The notes under the pieces are model-generated. The model searched no databases. It saw nothing but the letters and a program-made list of their open reading frames with translations, and had not been told where the DNA came from. Made by a program: the position numbers and the translations under genes. From Pleurotus djamor (taxonomy: Eukaryota > Basidiomycota > Agaricomycetes > Agaricales > Pleurotaceae), in NCBI GenBank assembly GCA_029747585.1, contig JAPEVF010000126.1:1-64000 (forward strand): a DNA stretch of 64,000 bases, given 5' to 3'. This document shows, in pieces, positions 22,654 through 34,741 of the stretch; the first letter of the stretch is position 1, and every line of letters starts with the position of its first letter.

Positions 22654-23368
22654 AAGAGTTGGCTGAGTACGCGCGTTTGCGAAATAGAGGTGCAGGCGCA
22701 GTGTTTACTTAAATCAATTTTCCCCGTCCTTCTATCAATCATGAGTGCTGATGCACCAGTCAAGTAGAGTCGAGAAACTCACTCGAAGTCAGACCATCCA
22801 CGAAAAAAAGAAGGGGACCATAGAGCAGGGACGTTGTCACCGTCAATAGTCTCGTGGGGAGCTTTTATTCAGAAGTGAGCTGCTCAGAAGATCAACGTTC
22901 TTGTCTGCGGTAAGAGCCAGGCATCAGGTCGGCGGGGTTGGGTTGGGTTCTCTCTTTGTAAAGATGACACCCAGGAGATAGCGCGACGGAGTTGATGGTA
23001 GCGAGCGTTGACAGGGCGGCTGTGCCAATGGAAGGGAAAGGGTGTGTAGTCGTGTAGACCTCTGGGTATGGTTCTTGATGACTTCGTGTGGTCACTATCT
23101 TGTTTGTCGATTTGGGGACGATATTGAGAGGGGCGTGTAGCAGAGCGGCTAATACGGCGCGCTGGTCGGTCAAACAAGAGAAACTAAAATCCAGACAGGC
23201 CAAAGACAGGCTGAAAAAAAATTAAAAACGCGAACGATCAGTCACGAGATACATGATCGGGAGCACGTGATGAAGAAGCGCGTGGCGCGACGAACTTCCC
23301 GGGCCAGCACGGCCAGAAACAGTTTTGATTCTTGGGAGTGTGGATTACAGGTTTGAGCGTATGTACTC

Positions 23369-25296
23369 TTAAACTGGAATATGGGCAAGGCGGTTGGGTG
23401 TACCCGTCGCTAAGGGAGAGTATAAGCATCAGGTTGGCTTGAAATACACAGAAAACGAACTCACGGATGTTGGTAAGTACGTCTTTTAAGCTGCGCTCGA
23501 TGATCAAGTTAGACATGGCACCAGGAGACATCGGTCCGTCGGTGTACAGGAAATACGCAACGATGCCGGCAACGTGAGCACTAGCCTGGAAGGAAAGAAA
23601 AGAGATCAGAGACTGTTCCAGAGTTTAAACAAGGAGGATTTCGTACCATGGAAGTCCCCGAAAAGCGCGCATAGCCAGGGCTGGCGATGTAATCACTCGT
23701 AATCTCTTGTCCAGGAGCGAAAACATCAACGAGGGGGCCGAAGTTTGATGAAGACGCGCGAGCGTCAACGATGGTGGAGGCACCGATCGTCAACACGCCC
23801 GGAACGCGGCCGGGAGAGCTACCTCCAGCGTCTGTATTGGAACCACCAGCAGCGGCCTGAGCACAGAGGGGAGAAGGTTATTCGTCATACACGGGATTGG
23901 CGACACAACGGGGAGTTGTGACTTACGACGATGTGGATTCCTTGTTGAAGGATCTGTTAACCACGATGTTCGTGAGTAGATGGGCATAATCATCTCAAAG
24001 AGGACAGACCGCAGTAACAGCGTTATCGAATGCAGCGGATGCACCTCCTCCGAGGCTGAGGTTGATAACGGTCGGTCGACCAGAAGCTTGTGCAGATTGA
24101 GCAACGTAATTGAGACCAGAGATGCTGTATCCGAACGGGTGAGGAAACGACATGGCTGCAAAGGTATGTCAACGTACATCCCCGACACTGTGCCAGATCC
24201 AGCGTCGCTGAGAACCTTCACAGCGATGACACGTGCTGATTTAGCTACACCAAAGCGCGTACCAGCGATGGTACCGCTAAATGGAAAATGTTATTGTCGG
24301 ATGTATACCGAGGTATTGGTCAACCTACGCAACATGGGTCCCATGACCATTCCCATCCGTGTTCCTGAAGGCGAAGAATGAGTCATAGTGGGTCGAAGCG
24401 GACCACCACACTCACGGAAAACCGCCAAACGTTGCGCCCCAAACAGCACGACCGCCAAAGTCGGCCTATCCAAGCTGTGGTGAGAAATGTTTCGTTTCTG
24501 TATGTAGGTGACTTACATGCGTGACGGAAATGCCTGCGGGACGAAGATCATTGAGACAGAGCTGTGAAAACGAGGGCCATAAGCGTACCAGTGTCTGAAT
24601 GGATCCGTCAGTGATGGGTACGAGGACACGAAGCGGCGTAAGTACTGACCAACCACGTATACATCAACACCGGAGCCAGCCAATGGATCATGAACGTATT
24701 GGAAGTTCAAGTCCGCCGGGTTTTGGTTTGCAAGCCGAGTGTTTGAGGTGAGACGAGCGATACCCCATGGTGCGTCTGTTCTGCGAAAGATGTGCCTTGA
24801 TGAAAACAGACACGTCCACCATCGGGAGCAAAACTCACTGAGTTACAAGGGCCGCACTTTCGAGGGTATTTGTGGACGCTCTGGACAAGGAGAGTAAGTA
24901 GAAGGAGGAATCTACGAAAACATTCGCTTACTCGGGAGATAGGATAGACATGATTCCATCTTCGGCGACGAAGTCAACATCCGCGGATGCTCTCAATGCA
25001 TCGAGGGCTTCGTTTGAGAACGATCCTATCAGAGAGTGAGCAAACGAGAGGCCAACAAAGGCAGTGGGGTACGTACCTGAGAACCCATTGAAAGCCGCAT
25101 CCCATTCGTTTGTAACGTTCAACCCAAGCGACCTGGAGAGAGTCCTCCTCGAAGCTCCAGCCTTCAACTTAACGATGTAGCTTCCTTCGACGCGTGTTCC
25201 AGAGAACTTGTGGATAGACTTGAGGGAGACTGGGGTCGACGATACGGATGCATCATATATGGCGATGAGACTAAAGAGGGTGGTAAGGAATCGCAT
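23369..25296 (-). CDS. Subtilisin-like serine protease (S8, proteinase K type) with I9 propeptide
   Basis: Fourteen exons sum to 1209 nt (402 aa): 25296-25077, 25025-24932, 24880-24839, 24780-24650, 24594-24589, 24533-24517, 24465-24416, 24364-24329, 24276-24178, 24124-24010, 23953-23927, 23856-23647, 23585-23465, 23409-23369. A signal peptide (MRFLTTLFSLIAIYDAS) is followed by an I9 propeptide (GSYIVKLKAGASRRTL ... VDFVAEDGIMS) and a catalytic domain: Asp in VDTG, His in GNGHGTHVAGT, Ser in FSGTSMASAHVAG. It is probably secreted. Oddities: the Asp motif sits on a 6-nt microexon, and the position of the usual oxyanion Asn reads AAAGGSNTDAG, with Gly instead of Asn. Every splice join keeps the frame and the family pattern. 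Confidence 0.9.
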
Positions 25297-28093
25297 GTTG
25301 GCGTAGGCAAAACATTGGTCCACTGACACGCAATAAATAGCAGGGAAGCTTGATATACTCGACAACATTGCGTCAGCGACAGAGACGCATGGACGGTAGC
25401 GATAGCGGTTGGACGAGCACACTATGGATAGGCCATGTTGCGACGCTGGGAGAAGGGCGATTGCCTTCTTTCTCTCCTTATTCGGCGTAGGTGGATGTCC
25501 TACGCCAGTTAATTTAGGATGTCTTGGCACTGAGAGCGTGTGGAATACCACCGGTACATACCTGGTTCTGTCAGAAAAACTTCTTCGAGCTCTAAGAGGG
25601 TGGGACCTATGTCAGACACACCATATGGTTTGGTGATGGCTAGTACACGACTCGCATGGCACCAGTGTCTGGTCCACGTCGGTGACTGGGAGAGGATAAG
25701 ATTCAGCAAGAGTTGTAAGGCGATCTATGAATGGATCACAAAGACAAGTTAGCAAGTTGAAAATGTAGCAGGGGCCAGTCGCGTACCTTGGCGATCATAT
25801 ATCTCAGAGCTTGAAGCTCAACTAGTCCACGTCCTTTAGATCCTACTGCACGCAAGATGTCCGTCCGTTCGTTGCCTCTGTGATCCCAACACTTCGAACA
25901 AGGCAAGCCTGCGGGACGCGTCCAAGAAATGAAATCCAGGTGTGTTTTTTTCACGGAGAATGTTCGCGTACATGGCGTCGAGACTGTTCCAAGTCAAAAG
26001 GGAATCCAGCTTGTAATAGTAGGCTCTGGAAGTTGAGGATAAGACTGGATATATGCGTGGCGGTGTCCACCGCTACCTAGAGCACAGCACATCCCAGCAG
26101 ATGCGAGTCCCGGTCCAGCCCTGCGGCGCCGTGGCTACCTTCAGAGAAGGACAGTCAATACAGGCTTCATATCCCTCAGTACCTCAGAAACTCACAGAAG
26201 TACTTGGCTTCTTCCGCAACATAGTCTGTCCAAAAGGTGATGGCGGGACGTGCGAGAGGATTGCTCGGTGGCGAGTTGTCTGCGTAATCGCATCCAATGG
26301 CCACACTGATCTTGGAGCTCGAAGCCTCCATGTTATCCAAGGTCCCAGCTCCAATTCCAAGACGCTGGGATGGTGGTGGTGGGACGTGAGTTGTGCGTCA
26401 GAAACGAGCGCTTGGAGAACCGAAGGTACTACCTCTTTGGGTACTCTCTAGCTCTACCCAAGTAACCCAACCCAGAACTAACCGGTAACCTCTAAGTCTT
26501 GGACTTGCCAAAACACCCAAGGTTACACCCAATGCGACCCTCCTCGACGAAACTAAAGTCTAAAATCGATTTCACAGACCCAAATGCTGCTATGCACTGT
26601 CTAGATCGGCGCCTGCGTATCTTCTACATCAATGGTCGAGACCCTCGTCTTGAATATGACTCTTACGAAGCCAGCAGCAGCGATGCATCCATGAAACTCT
26701 GAATACGCCACTGAATATACATATAAAGTCATCCCTCCTTCCTTGCTCGGGAGACAGATCGACCATCGGGAAGGACGTAAACTAGTGCTTTCCAACATCG
26801 GTCGGAGGAGATGTCACGGAGCCGACAGGCCGCGCAGCGTTACCCGAAAAATAATTTCAACGTTGGCGACGGGGTCAAAAAATCGCGTTACACAGACGAC
26901 TTTTGGCAACAAACCTTCCGGAAAAGGGCACTTTTCGTCGTTTGATTGCATTTGCAAGGAAAGTTTGGGAGAGGTAATGCTCCGGATAGGCCACCAGCCT
27001 CCCGTTACACGTTACAAAGTGCAATTTAGGCGACGCAACCGGTACTCCGTTACGCGTTACCGTTGCCTCCCTACATGCAAGGACAGTAGACCTAATACCA
27101 CCCTCAGCGTCAAAAATTCAGCATCTGAAGGATGCTCAAGGCTTCACTTCAGAAAGGAGACCGTCATGGTCCATGGCTGAGACATGATTCGGATGGCATG
27201 AGCACCTAGGAGTAGAGTCCGTGAATTTCATGCAACATAGAGGATGGCAGGTTTTTGTAATTTCACGGCACGATGCTGTAGAGGGAATGATCCACCAGCC
27301 CTCCCAATCCCAACAGTCTACATCGACATCTTCGTGTCCTGATTCTGGCGACTCTGTGCGCGCGTCCTAAGCCAGAGACTCCTTGAGACCTCGCCATTCT
27401 ATGCCCGTCACCTACAATTCCCAAGTGAGTGCCTCCCTAGTGCTGGCCCCAAAAGTCTTGGAGTCCGTCTGAGCTTTCTTTGCAATTGAACGCGTGAATG
27501 TGCGACTTTCAGACCAGTTGGAACTGGGTCTATGCACGGACAATTGCGACGAGTTCGTTCGCCACTGGCAGCAGGAAGACAGTGTCATCGAGAGTATCTA
27601 CCGCATATAGTGACAGCGAGCACTCACAAGTCTCCTTCAGCGATGGGCCCACACATCCAGGGAGCTTGTCGACGAGTCTGAGGTTCGTGGAGACCATTGA
27701 AGACGAGCGTCTGATTAAAATTATGAGCAGGAGGTGGGCGAAGACCAAATGAGCTGGATCAAGTGGGTGAGTTGGGGATGAGTCGATGGTGCGTGATGGG
27801 AATAGCGCTTGTGGATCGTGTGGCTGTACGGTTCACCGTTCACGACGCGTCGCCTAATATGGGAATGGGCGCTCGAGCGCTCCTGAGTACTCGACCACCA
27901 CATTGCCCTTGCCCTTGGTGTGATGTCAACCGCCGCCTTTTCTCAGGCCTTCGGTGCTTTATCCATTTAACAAAGCGACTCTATCGTCACCCCATATTGG
28001 ACTGTCTCTTAGCGCATAGTCGTTGATATGACATCTGCGTTCCAACCTTTTACTTACATAAAATTCTGAAACTGTCAGGCAACTTGGACGATA
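25297..28093. other. 2.8 kb without a convincing gene
   Basis: Short open stretches occur on both strands but none shows a known domain or links into a gene. Bases 26830-27060 contain several GTTAC-type repeats (CGTTACACGTTAC, CGTTACGCGTTACC). From about 27180 onward the sequence is related to 32845-33600, the left part of a segmental duplication. Confidence 0.4.
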
Positions 28094-28114
28094 AAGCTTG
28101 AAGCTTGAAGTTGA
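28094..28114. repeat. TTGAA-type short repeat
   Basis: AAGCTTGAAGCTTGAAGTTGA lies 55 nt beyond the 3' end of the adjacent gene. It belongs to a dispersed family also found near 32985, 33221, 43190, 46245, 53140 and 53630. Confidence 0.6.
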
Positions 28115-28169
28115 ATCCTCGGTTGCCAAAGGAGCCATAGTCCTTCAATTGATCATCTGAAAATTCGAT

Positions 28170-28705
28170 CTATGGGGCTGCGATCGATTTCTTCCACCTC
28201 TTGGTCATAGTGGCTAACCGCTGCGAGGATACTACCGCTTCGAAAGCAAGCTTGTCCAATTGACCACCAGGTAAAGTCTCTCTCTGCACGACATCCATCA
28301 AATACTCAACATCCATCTGCCAAACAGTGTTTACGTTGTTGCATGGACATGCTCATGTTTCAGCGAATTCCCTCGAGCAATCCTCACCCGTTCCACCACT
28401 TTATCGGCCGAAACTCCAGGCTCTACCGTCAAAAGGAGTCCGTGCTCTTCAAAATGGCCAGGGCTTGCTTCATGATACGGCCCATGCTTCCCGGTTGGGT
28501 ACACCCAGAACGCAAGTCCCACCGTTGTTCGTCCATTTTCATCCGCTTTTCCTTGATTATTGACATAGTCTTTCACAGCCGTGCAGTCGTCTACATCGGA
28601 TATTTCGTCGAATTTTCCAACTCCAAGGAGCGCGTAAAGGAGGCCTTGAGACGCAGAGCCAGTCGACTCTGCGTTATACCAAGGCCACGCTGTGAATGTT
28701 GACAT
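28170..28705 (-). CDS. Hypothetical intracellular protein of the repeated divergent pair, copy 1
   Basis: Two exons (28705-28388, 28316-28170) encode 154 aa. It starts MSTFTAWPWYNAESTGSASQ and contains LLYALLGVGKFDEISDVDD and GLAFWVYPTGKHGPYHE. Exon 2 adds MDVEYLMDVVQRETLPGG and a basic end, KRWKKSIAAP. There is no signal peptide, TM segment or known domain. Comparison of three copies shows a 5'-UTR intron (GTGAGC...CCAACAG) just before the start. If the second intron is not removed the frame stops at 28331 (124 aa). It is divergent from the secreted-protein gene at 29296, and the two may share a promoter of about 590 nt. Function unknown. Confidence 0.7.
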
Positions 28706-29295
28706 TCCGTGATCTGTTGGAAGTGATGTCAGTACAAGGACATGACCGCTGGAAAACCGAGAAGAAAGCGGGAGCTCACTTTCGAGGTGTGATATGTTGG
28801 GCGGAACTGTTGGGGCATCAAAATCGCCGTGCTGATGGCTAGAACTTTATATGCCACCATACCTTCAAACTCAGCCATCTAGAAGTACACATGTTCTTCT
28901 CACTCGGGTCACAACATCAGCTCTAACTTTTGATTCATTATAGACTCCTTGGCTTCAATTTCGCACTTCCATTGATAGCTGTAGACTTGGAAGCTGATGA
29001 CGCGACAGAAATATCTGTTCCCCATGGATCCCAACACGCCAACCAGCATCTATTTCTGTTCATGCCGACGACCCGAACAGCTGCGGTCGGTATAGCTTAT
29101 GATGCTAGGCCGCCTCGCTCTTAGGGAATCCAAGAATCAAGACACCTATCCAACCATAAACTGGACCAGGACCGAGGGGTACCGGCTGTTCGAGCCTCTA
29201 CGACTCGATGGTATATTAAGGTATGCTCACGCAGCCCGAACGCAGCAACACACTGAGAAGCGACAAAACTCAGAGTACCTTCCTCCTCGACAGTC

Positions 29296-29773
29296 ATGCG
29301 AGCTACTTCCATCCCCAACTTGTCCATCGTCATCATCATGACATTGATCACCCTTTTTGCATCCTTTGCGGTTGGCTTCAGTGCGGCGAGCAAACCCGTG
29401 CACGTCAACGCAAATGCTGGAGAGGTATGCCAAACTACCATCTCGTTATCATTTTGCTCTGTTTCTGACATTGATGTATCCTACCAGCTCGCGTTCCAAG
29501 AGAATATCGATGGCGGAAGCTGCAGGAACCAAGCAGTAAAACTGGCGAGCGCCGTTGGAAAGTTAGCTCAAGCGTTTTCGCCTTTTCGTGATATCAAACT
29601 GACCATGAACCCTTCTGGTACTTAGATGTGACCCCGGAAATTCGAAAGGCTTTTACTCTGGTCATAATTGCAAGAATAACGGTGGCAAGTATTACTACTG
29701 TATCACCCAAGCAGGAGCCTTTTGTGTTGCGGTGAAATCAGCTTCGGGATATGAGAATGGGGAATGCTTCTAG
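29296..29773 (+). CDS. Small secreted six-cysteine protein, copy 1
   Basis: Three exons (29296-29424, 29488-29561, 29626-29773) encode 116 aa. The signal peptide region is LSIVIIMTLITLFASFAVG. The mature part has six cysteines: GGSC, KCDPGNSKGFYSGHNCK, KYYYC, AGAFC and NGECF. All three paralogs share this spacing and end in ...ENGECF. Exon 2 is 74 nt in every copy and the intron phases are the same. It resembles fungal effector candidates in size and make-up, but no named family is recognised. It is divergently paired with 28170-28705. Confidence 0.83.
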
Positions 29774-30139
29774 TAGGGTAGCTAGAATCCGCTGCTCTGT
29801 GATGCTATATCGTATGGGTGGATGATACTTGTCCAATACTACGTCTTCTATCCGATTTTGGGCTCCTGAATTCCTTGCTCCCTGCCCCGTAGGAGGATTG
29901 CCTTCAACAAAGGCTCCGTTCAAAGTTTCATCCTAAAATTTGAAGCCTTCTCTGAGTACTTCAGCAGCAGCCCTTTGTATAAGCCTGAATTAATTGACAT
30001 AATGATGAAGCATGGCTAGTTCCTCAAGGCCTCAACTCTGGAGGTTACTCGAGGTTTGGGCGCTAACGTTCGCTTCTTGTAGCCATCATGGTACCGACTT
30101 TTAGCTTTCTCCAACGCTGAAGCTGACCGTTGGTCCATA

Positions 30140-31628
30140 GTCTTCTAAGTTCATCTTACCACGGCCGCTACGCAAGCTTGTCAGCCAGACATATGAAAAC
30201 ATCTCTACCCTTCCTGACGAAACCCTAGCGGAAGTTTTCCTGGCTCTAAAACATGTAACCACCGAAGAGGAGGTTCGCGGCTCTCTTGACGGGCTGTACG
30301 ACCGCCTATCATCACACTGGAAAGTTCTCGGTGTAGGATCTTGGATATACGTGACGCACGTATGTACACACTGGCGTCACGTCGCACATGAGAATCCCCG
30401 TCTATGGTCGTCAATCTCATTATCGGATCCAAACCGCGCTCACGCGATGCTTCAGAGATGCAAAGATGTACCACTGGACATTGCTTGGGACATGGAGCAC
30501 GCACCTCTTGATACCCAACCCTTATATCATCTATATCGCATCGAATCCATTCCCTTGAGATACGATTGAAGGATGTTGAGCTGGCTTCCATGGCTCTTTC
30601 ACCACAAGGCCTTCCAAGGCTACAAGAGTTGACACTGCATGCCGTACAGGAATTGACCTCGGTGCACAAGTCCGCACCCTGGCCAAACATGCCTGCCTTA
30701 CGTCGGCTCACGAGTCACGAGCAGGACCTCTCTCTTCAACCGTTTCGGCAGGGAACTTCTCGCCTCCATGAATCAGCTTCAGAACCCAGATACATTTGGT
30801 ATATCCTCCTGGTTTCTCAAAGCCTTACAAGAGGCTCCTCACTTGGAGAAAGTCAACGTTGATACCGATGTATTTTCACAGGAAAGGTCAAGCTACGCCG
30901 ACCTACGAATCCAGCTTCCGAAGCTACGCGAAATCGCACTCTGCCTGGCAACCATGCAAGAGATCACCCTGTTCGACCATCTCGACATTCCTTCTGCCAC
31001 CCAAATATCCATCTCCTGTCTTGGAGTCGAGTCGCTCTCGTCCAATCATCTTTCAGTTCTTCACAGGTTGCTTTCTTGGAGTAAGCTACCGCATATGCTT
31101 CGTGTTGCTTTAAAACTCGATCCGAAGTCCTTTTGCGTGGATCTAACCCATCCTTCTTTGTATTCGCTGCAAATACTACACATCTACCTCGCCATGAGGG
31201 GCAATTCCGCGATTCCGATGTCAAATTCTCAGCTCTGCTCACTGTTGCCTTTCGAAAGAATAACTCAGCTGGATCTTACGACCACAAATGCACCGACCAT
31301 CGCTACAGTCCTTCTAGAAATACTCCCTTTGTTTTCACACCTCCAAATTTTCTGGTGCTCATCTGACACGTTCCACTTTTTGACCGCCCTGTCCACTCCG
31401 TTTCACGGTGCTATGCCCAACCCTCATCTACACACTCTTCGCTTGACAGCAAGCCATCATCCGCCAAGTCCTCACAGTCTCGATGACCTCCTCGTACTCA
31501 AAGAAGTTCTGCGAGAGCGAATGAGCCACGGTGTTCCCATCAAGGAGGTCACGCTGCCATCACGAGACAATCCTCCAGATGATTTACGCGAGGAACTGAA
31601 GGCGTATTCCTCAATCATGTTCAAATAA
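30140..31628 (+). pseudogene. F-box/LRR-like gene with two frame breaks
   Basis: An F-box region is readable from about 30185 (YENISTLPDETLAEVFLAL) through WIYVTHVCTHWRHVAHENPR. The frame is lost near 30525 (HAPLDTQPLYHLYR versus HRIHSLEIRLKDVEL) and again near 30745 (HEQDLSLQPF versus SMNQLQNPDTFGISSW). It then stays open to the stop at 31628 with LRR-like strands. The start must be in an upstream exon (perhaps ATG 30088), as no in-frame ATG precedes the F-box. The two breaks look like single-base indels, so it is either a recent pseudogene or affected by sequence errors. Confidence 0.65.
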
Positions 31629-31687
31629 TCCAACCGTATATCATAATATAGCAATTTGAAAAGGTGGAAGGGAGTTGAAGGGACCTA

Positions 31688-31925
31688 CTGTCCAATGACG
31701 TAATTGAGGTTTATCTCGTCTTTTGCAGTTCCCTGCATAGGTCAACCATGTCTTGCGAGCGCGAACTATATGAGAGATTGATCAAAATGATGACGAAAGT
31801 AGCTTACCTCTCCAACATCCGGCAGTACCTCATTCCGTTTGATCGCATCACTAGTCGCATCAAAACCGACGAGAGAAGGCACAAAAACAGTCATCGAGGC
31901 TGCGAGGTCAAACACGAGGTTACTG
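31688..31925 (-). pseudogene. Decayed fourth copy of the six-cysteine secreted protein
   Basis: Exon 1-like text NLVFDLAASMTVFVPSLVGF then DATSDAIKRNEVLPDVGE matches copy 3 (FFTPFVAGFNATSDAVEG). It is followed by a donor GTAAGC and an exon-2-like stretch with a TGA and an indel; exon 3 is missing. The original ATG is lost. It abuts the 3' end of the F-box pseudogene. Flanking sequence up to about 32200 also resembles the flank of copy 3 (about 45100-45350). Confidence 0.65.
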
Positions 31926-32840
31926 GCTGTGGAGGATTGGAGGGCTTTCGCTAGCTTGTCGATGGGTCGACCAGTGCCGTTGGAGTCAGCAGTCGCAGCT
32001 TCATGAAGCTTCTCGGGTCTGATAGAATTGAACAATCGGTCGTCGTGGGAACGATTCTTAAAATCTTCAACGGGGCGACGTGAAAGATACACATCAAATT
32101 CTGAAGCGTACGAACCACAGCTGTCAGCGCGGGCGCGGACTGAATATTGGATACTGGTCTATAAAAACGAAGGAGGTCATCAATGTCGCTTCGAAAGGCG
32201 ATAGTCCCATGGTGGCTACAGCCATCGCGGCTCCTCTTCCTGAAAGGTATAGGCCGGGTCAACCGGGTTCGAAATTTTCGCTGCGGTGAGCCGGAGTGAA
32301 GTGGACACTCTCAACCATCGAGGGTTCCTGGATGAGCTATCGCGTACCAGGAACCTGGAACCATGGTGTATCGTGAAACTGTTAAAATGAATTTCAGTTC
32401 GATTGTACGCATCATGGATGGGGTGAGTACCTTGAGCGACATCAAGAGCCTCATTGATACACAGCAATTACAAGCGATGCGAATTTGAGAGATCCGGATG
32501 ACGGGTTTACCAGGGGCGAGGCAAACCATGACGCGTGTGTTCTGTAGAAGTCTTGTCTTGATGAGACCAACGTGCGACCACGAAGATGGAGCTTACCGAG
32601 TTATCATGGCTACACTTTCTATGATCTTTGCGGACGGTCTGGACACGGGAATGAGTGGAAGGTTGAAGCCCTAGATACGTTTGCTTACGAGTAACTTGAT
32701 AAATACGAAGGGAATCAGCAAAGAAAACGCCCGAGGATGCTCGAGGGCTTCACCTGCTTGATCCTTGGGGAGGCAGGGAGCGAGGGGCGTAGAATGGGGG
32801 AAAAGGGAGTTGAGACTCTCATCTACGTCCACAGTATGTC
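31926..32840. other. No gene; relic-rich spacer
   Basis: It contains the flank of the decayed secreted-protein copy and a subtilase-like relic. A run TCTATAAAAACG near 32159 resembles the promoter of the divergent-pair genes. Confidence 0.4.
32590..32720 (-). pseudogene. Subtilase gene fragment
   Basis: The sequence aligns by eye with 24840-24950 of the subtilase gene (intron 2 and its flanks): GGACGGTCTGGACACGG here versus GGACGCTCTGGACAAGG there, and GTTTGCTTACGAG versus CATTCGCTTACTCG. It is too short and altered to code. Confidence 0.4.
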
Positions 32841-33220
32841 ATGGTTCAGATGGTATTCGGATGGCATGAACACCTAGGAATGGAGATTTCGTGAACTTTG
32901 AGCGACATGGTAGAATACGGGTTGCATTGTACGAGACAATCCTGTAGAGGATAGTACGAATGGACCGCCAGACCATTCAATATTCAAGCTTCAAGTTCCA
33001 CGCGCCACCTCAACAACTTATCCTCCTTCTGTCTGGCGGCTTTCTTCGTCTGTAGTGGTTTCAGAAACGTCCAGCTTGCGTCTTTGAAGTGTCGCAATGG
33101 CTATTCTCTGTCCGTGTACTGAGCCTCGGGGAGGCTCACCGGGGTCCTCGCCATTCTACACCTGGCGCACGCAGTGTCGGAGCTCGCTCTTCAGTACTCA
33201 GTACTAGTCCTTGTGCCTAG

Positions 33221-33237
33221 GCTTGAAGCTTGAAGGA
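33221..33237. repeat. TTGAA-type short repeat
   Basis: GCTTGAAGCTTGAAGG; a related run, ATTCAAGCTTCAAGTTCC, lies at 32982-32999. Confidence 0.55.
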
Positions 33238-34027
33238 TAGTCGCCGCTAGTATATGCGAGGATCATCGTGTCTCCATAGCAGACTGAGAGCGAGAATATA
33301 TGAAGCAATTGCTAGCAGAATCTGGTAGTGAGAAGACCTCAGGCTACGCCCGTATGGCATCGTGGCAGAAAGCACTCACAGAGCTCGTTTATGACGAATC
33401 ACGATGCCCACAATGGTTCGAGAGGTAAATTCAGCTTCACAGGCGATTTAGGACGCGTTCTCGGTATTTGGAAGCACAATGGTTTCGAGGAAGGCTGTGG
33501 CGCTTACCTATAAGTAACCGACGCATTGTCGCCTAATATGGAAATTGGCGCTCGAGGCACTGAACCTCAACTGGACCACATCAAGACCACATCGCACACT
33601 GTCTGTCCTGTCCACGGGGATTTCAGAGTTAGTTTCACGCTTGGAATCAATATGTGGAACTGATGAAAATGTGCCTAAGAAGACTGACATCGACCAGTGC
33701 TTTAATGTGCTTAAATTTAGAGTCTTGGGACGACACCCAGTGTCGCGTTTCCCCCATATCTTCCTCGCTGAATGTTGCTGGAAATGTTTTCTTTTGGGAT
33801 AGGTCACTCAACTCAAATACGGCCGGCCTCGACGCAGCTAGCAACACTGTGTTTGTTTCGACCTTCCAGGGCATGTTGAAGTGTCAAATCCGATAAGACT
33901 GGTAGTTGGTGCCGATGTCTCTATTATCTTTAGACCAACCAACTCAACTCTCGATTCAGGGAGCTTGCAGAAGAGATTCGGCAGTAGCCGTCCGAAGCCC
34001 ATCAAATTATACTCCGAGCTCTATTTA

Positions 34028-34402
34028 CTATGTCGCCGCACGGACATGCTTGTGCTTCAGCAAATTCCCTCGAGTAATCCTCACCCTCTCCACCACTTTA
34101 TCGGCCGTCACTCCAGGCTCTACCGTCAAAAGGAGTCCGTGCTCTTCAAACTGGCCAGGGCTTGCTTCATGGTACGGCCCATGCATCCCAGTTGGATACA
34201 CCCAGAACGCAAGCCCAACCGTTGTTCGTCCATTTTCATCCGCTTTTCCTTGATTATTGACGTAGTCTTTGACAGCCGTAAAGTCATCTACATCGGATAT
34301 TTCGTCGAATTTTCCAACTCCGAGGAGCGCGTAAAGGAGGCCTTGAGACGCAGAGCCAGTCGACTCTGCGTTATACCAAGGCCACGCTGTGAATGTTGAC
34401 AT
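34028..34402 (-). CDS. Hypothetical protein of the divergent pair, copy 2 (3' end altered)
   Basis: It begins MSTFTAWPWYNAESTG and is nearly identical to copy 1 through VEPGVTADKVVERV. The donor GTGAGG after VVER is kept, but the copy 1 second exon is absent because similarity ends at about 34045. Read through, it gives 124 aa ending ...KHKHVRAAT. A spliced form could use other downstream sequence. An upstream in-frame extension to 34558 exists but is not conserved in copy 3, so the start at 34402 is preferred. It may be functional, truncated or decaying. Confidence 0.55.
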   Translation of the reverse strand: MSTFTAWPWYNAESTGSASQGLLYALLGVGKFDEISDVDDFTAVKDYVNNQGKADENGRTTVGLAFWVYPTGMHGPYHEASPGQFEEHGLLLTVEPGVTADKVVERVRITRGNLLKHKHVRAAT

Positions 34403-34741
34403 TCCGTGATCTGTTGGAAGTGATGTCAGTACAAAGACATGACCACTGAAAACCCGAGAGGAAAGCGGGAGCTCACTTTCGAGGTGTGATATGTTGGGGG
34501 GGGACTCTTGGGGCATCAAAATCACCGTGCTGATGGCTCGAACTTTATGTGCCACCATTCCTTAAAACTCAGCCGACCAGAAGTAAGTAATTACACATGC
34601 TCTTCGCACTTGAATTAGAACAGCAGCTCTAACCTTTTGCTTGTCATAGAACCCGCTTTTCGCACTTCCATCTACTCTACTTACTCTCGGAAGCTAGTGA
34701 TGCGACGGGAAAATATGTTCCCATGGATCCCCACACGACAA

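Larger units (their letters stand above)
27180..29800. repeat. Segmental duplication, copy 1 (with 32845-35970)
   Basis: Shared blocks in the same order include ATTCGGATGGCATGA near 27188/32850, CGCCTAATATGG near 27851/33530, and the complete divergent gene pair 28170-29773 versus 34028-35959. Similarity is patchy at the left end and high over the genes. Copy 2 is longer because of an insertion between its two genes. Confidence 0.7.

Noticed and set aside
25297..25551. N-terminal extension of the subtilase upstream of MRFLTT
   Set aside because: The frame happens to be open, but a good signal peptide begins at 25296.
33881..34399. Plus-strand frame repeated at 28343-28702
   Set aside because: Antisense of the duplicated intracellular gene; the third copy does not keep this frame.
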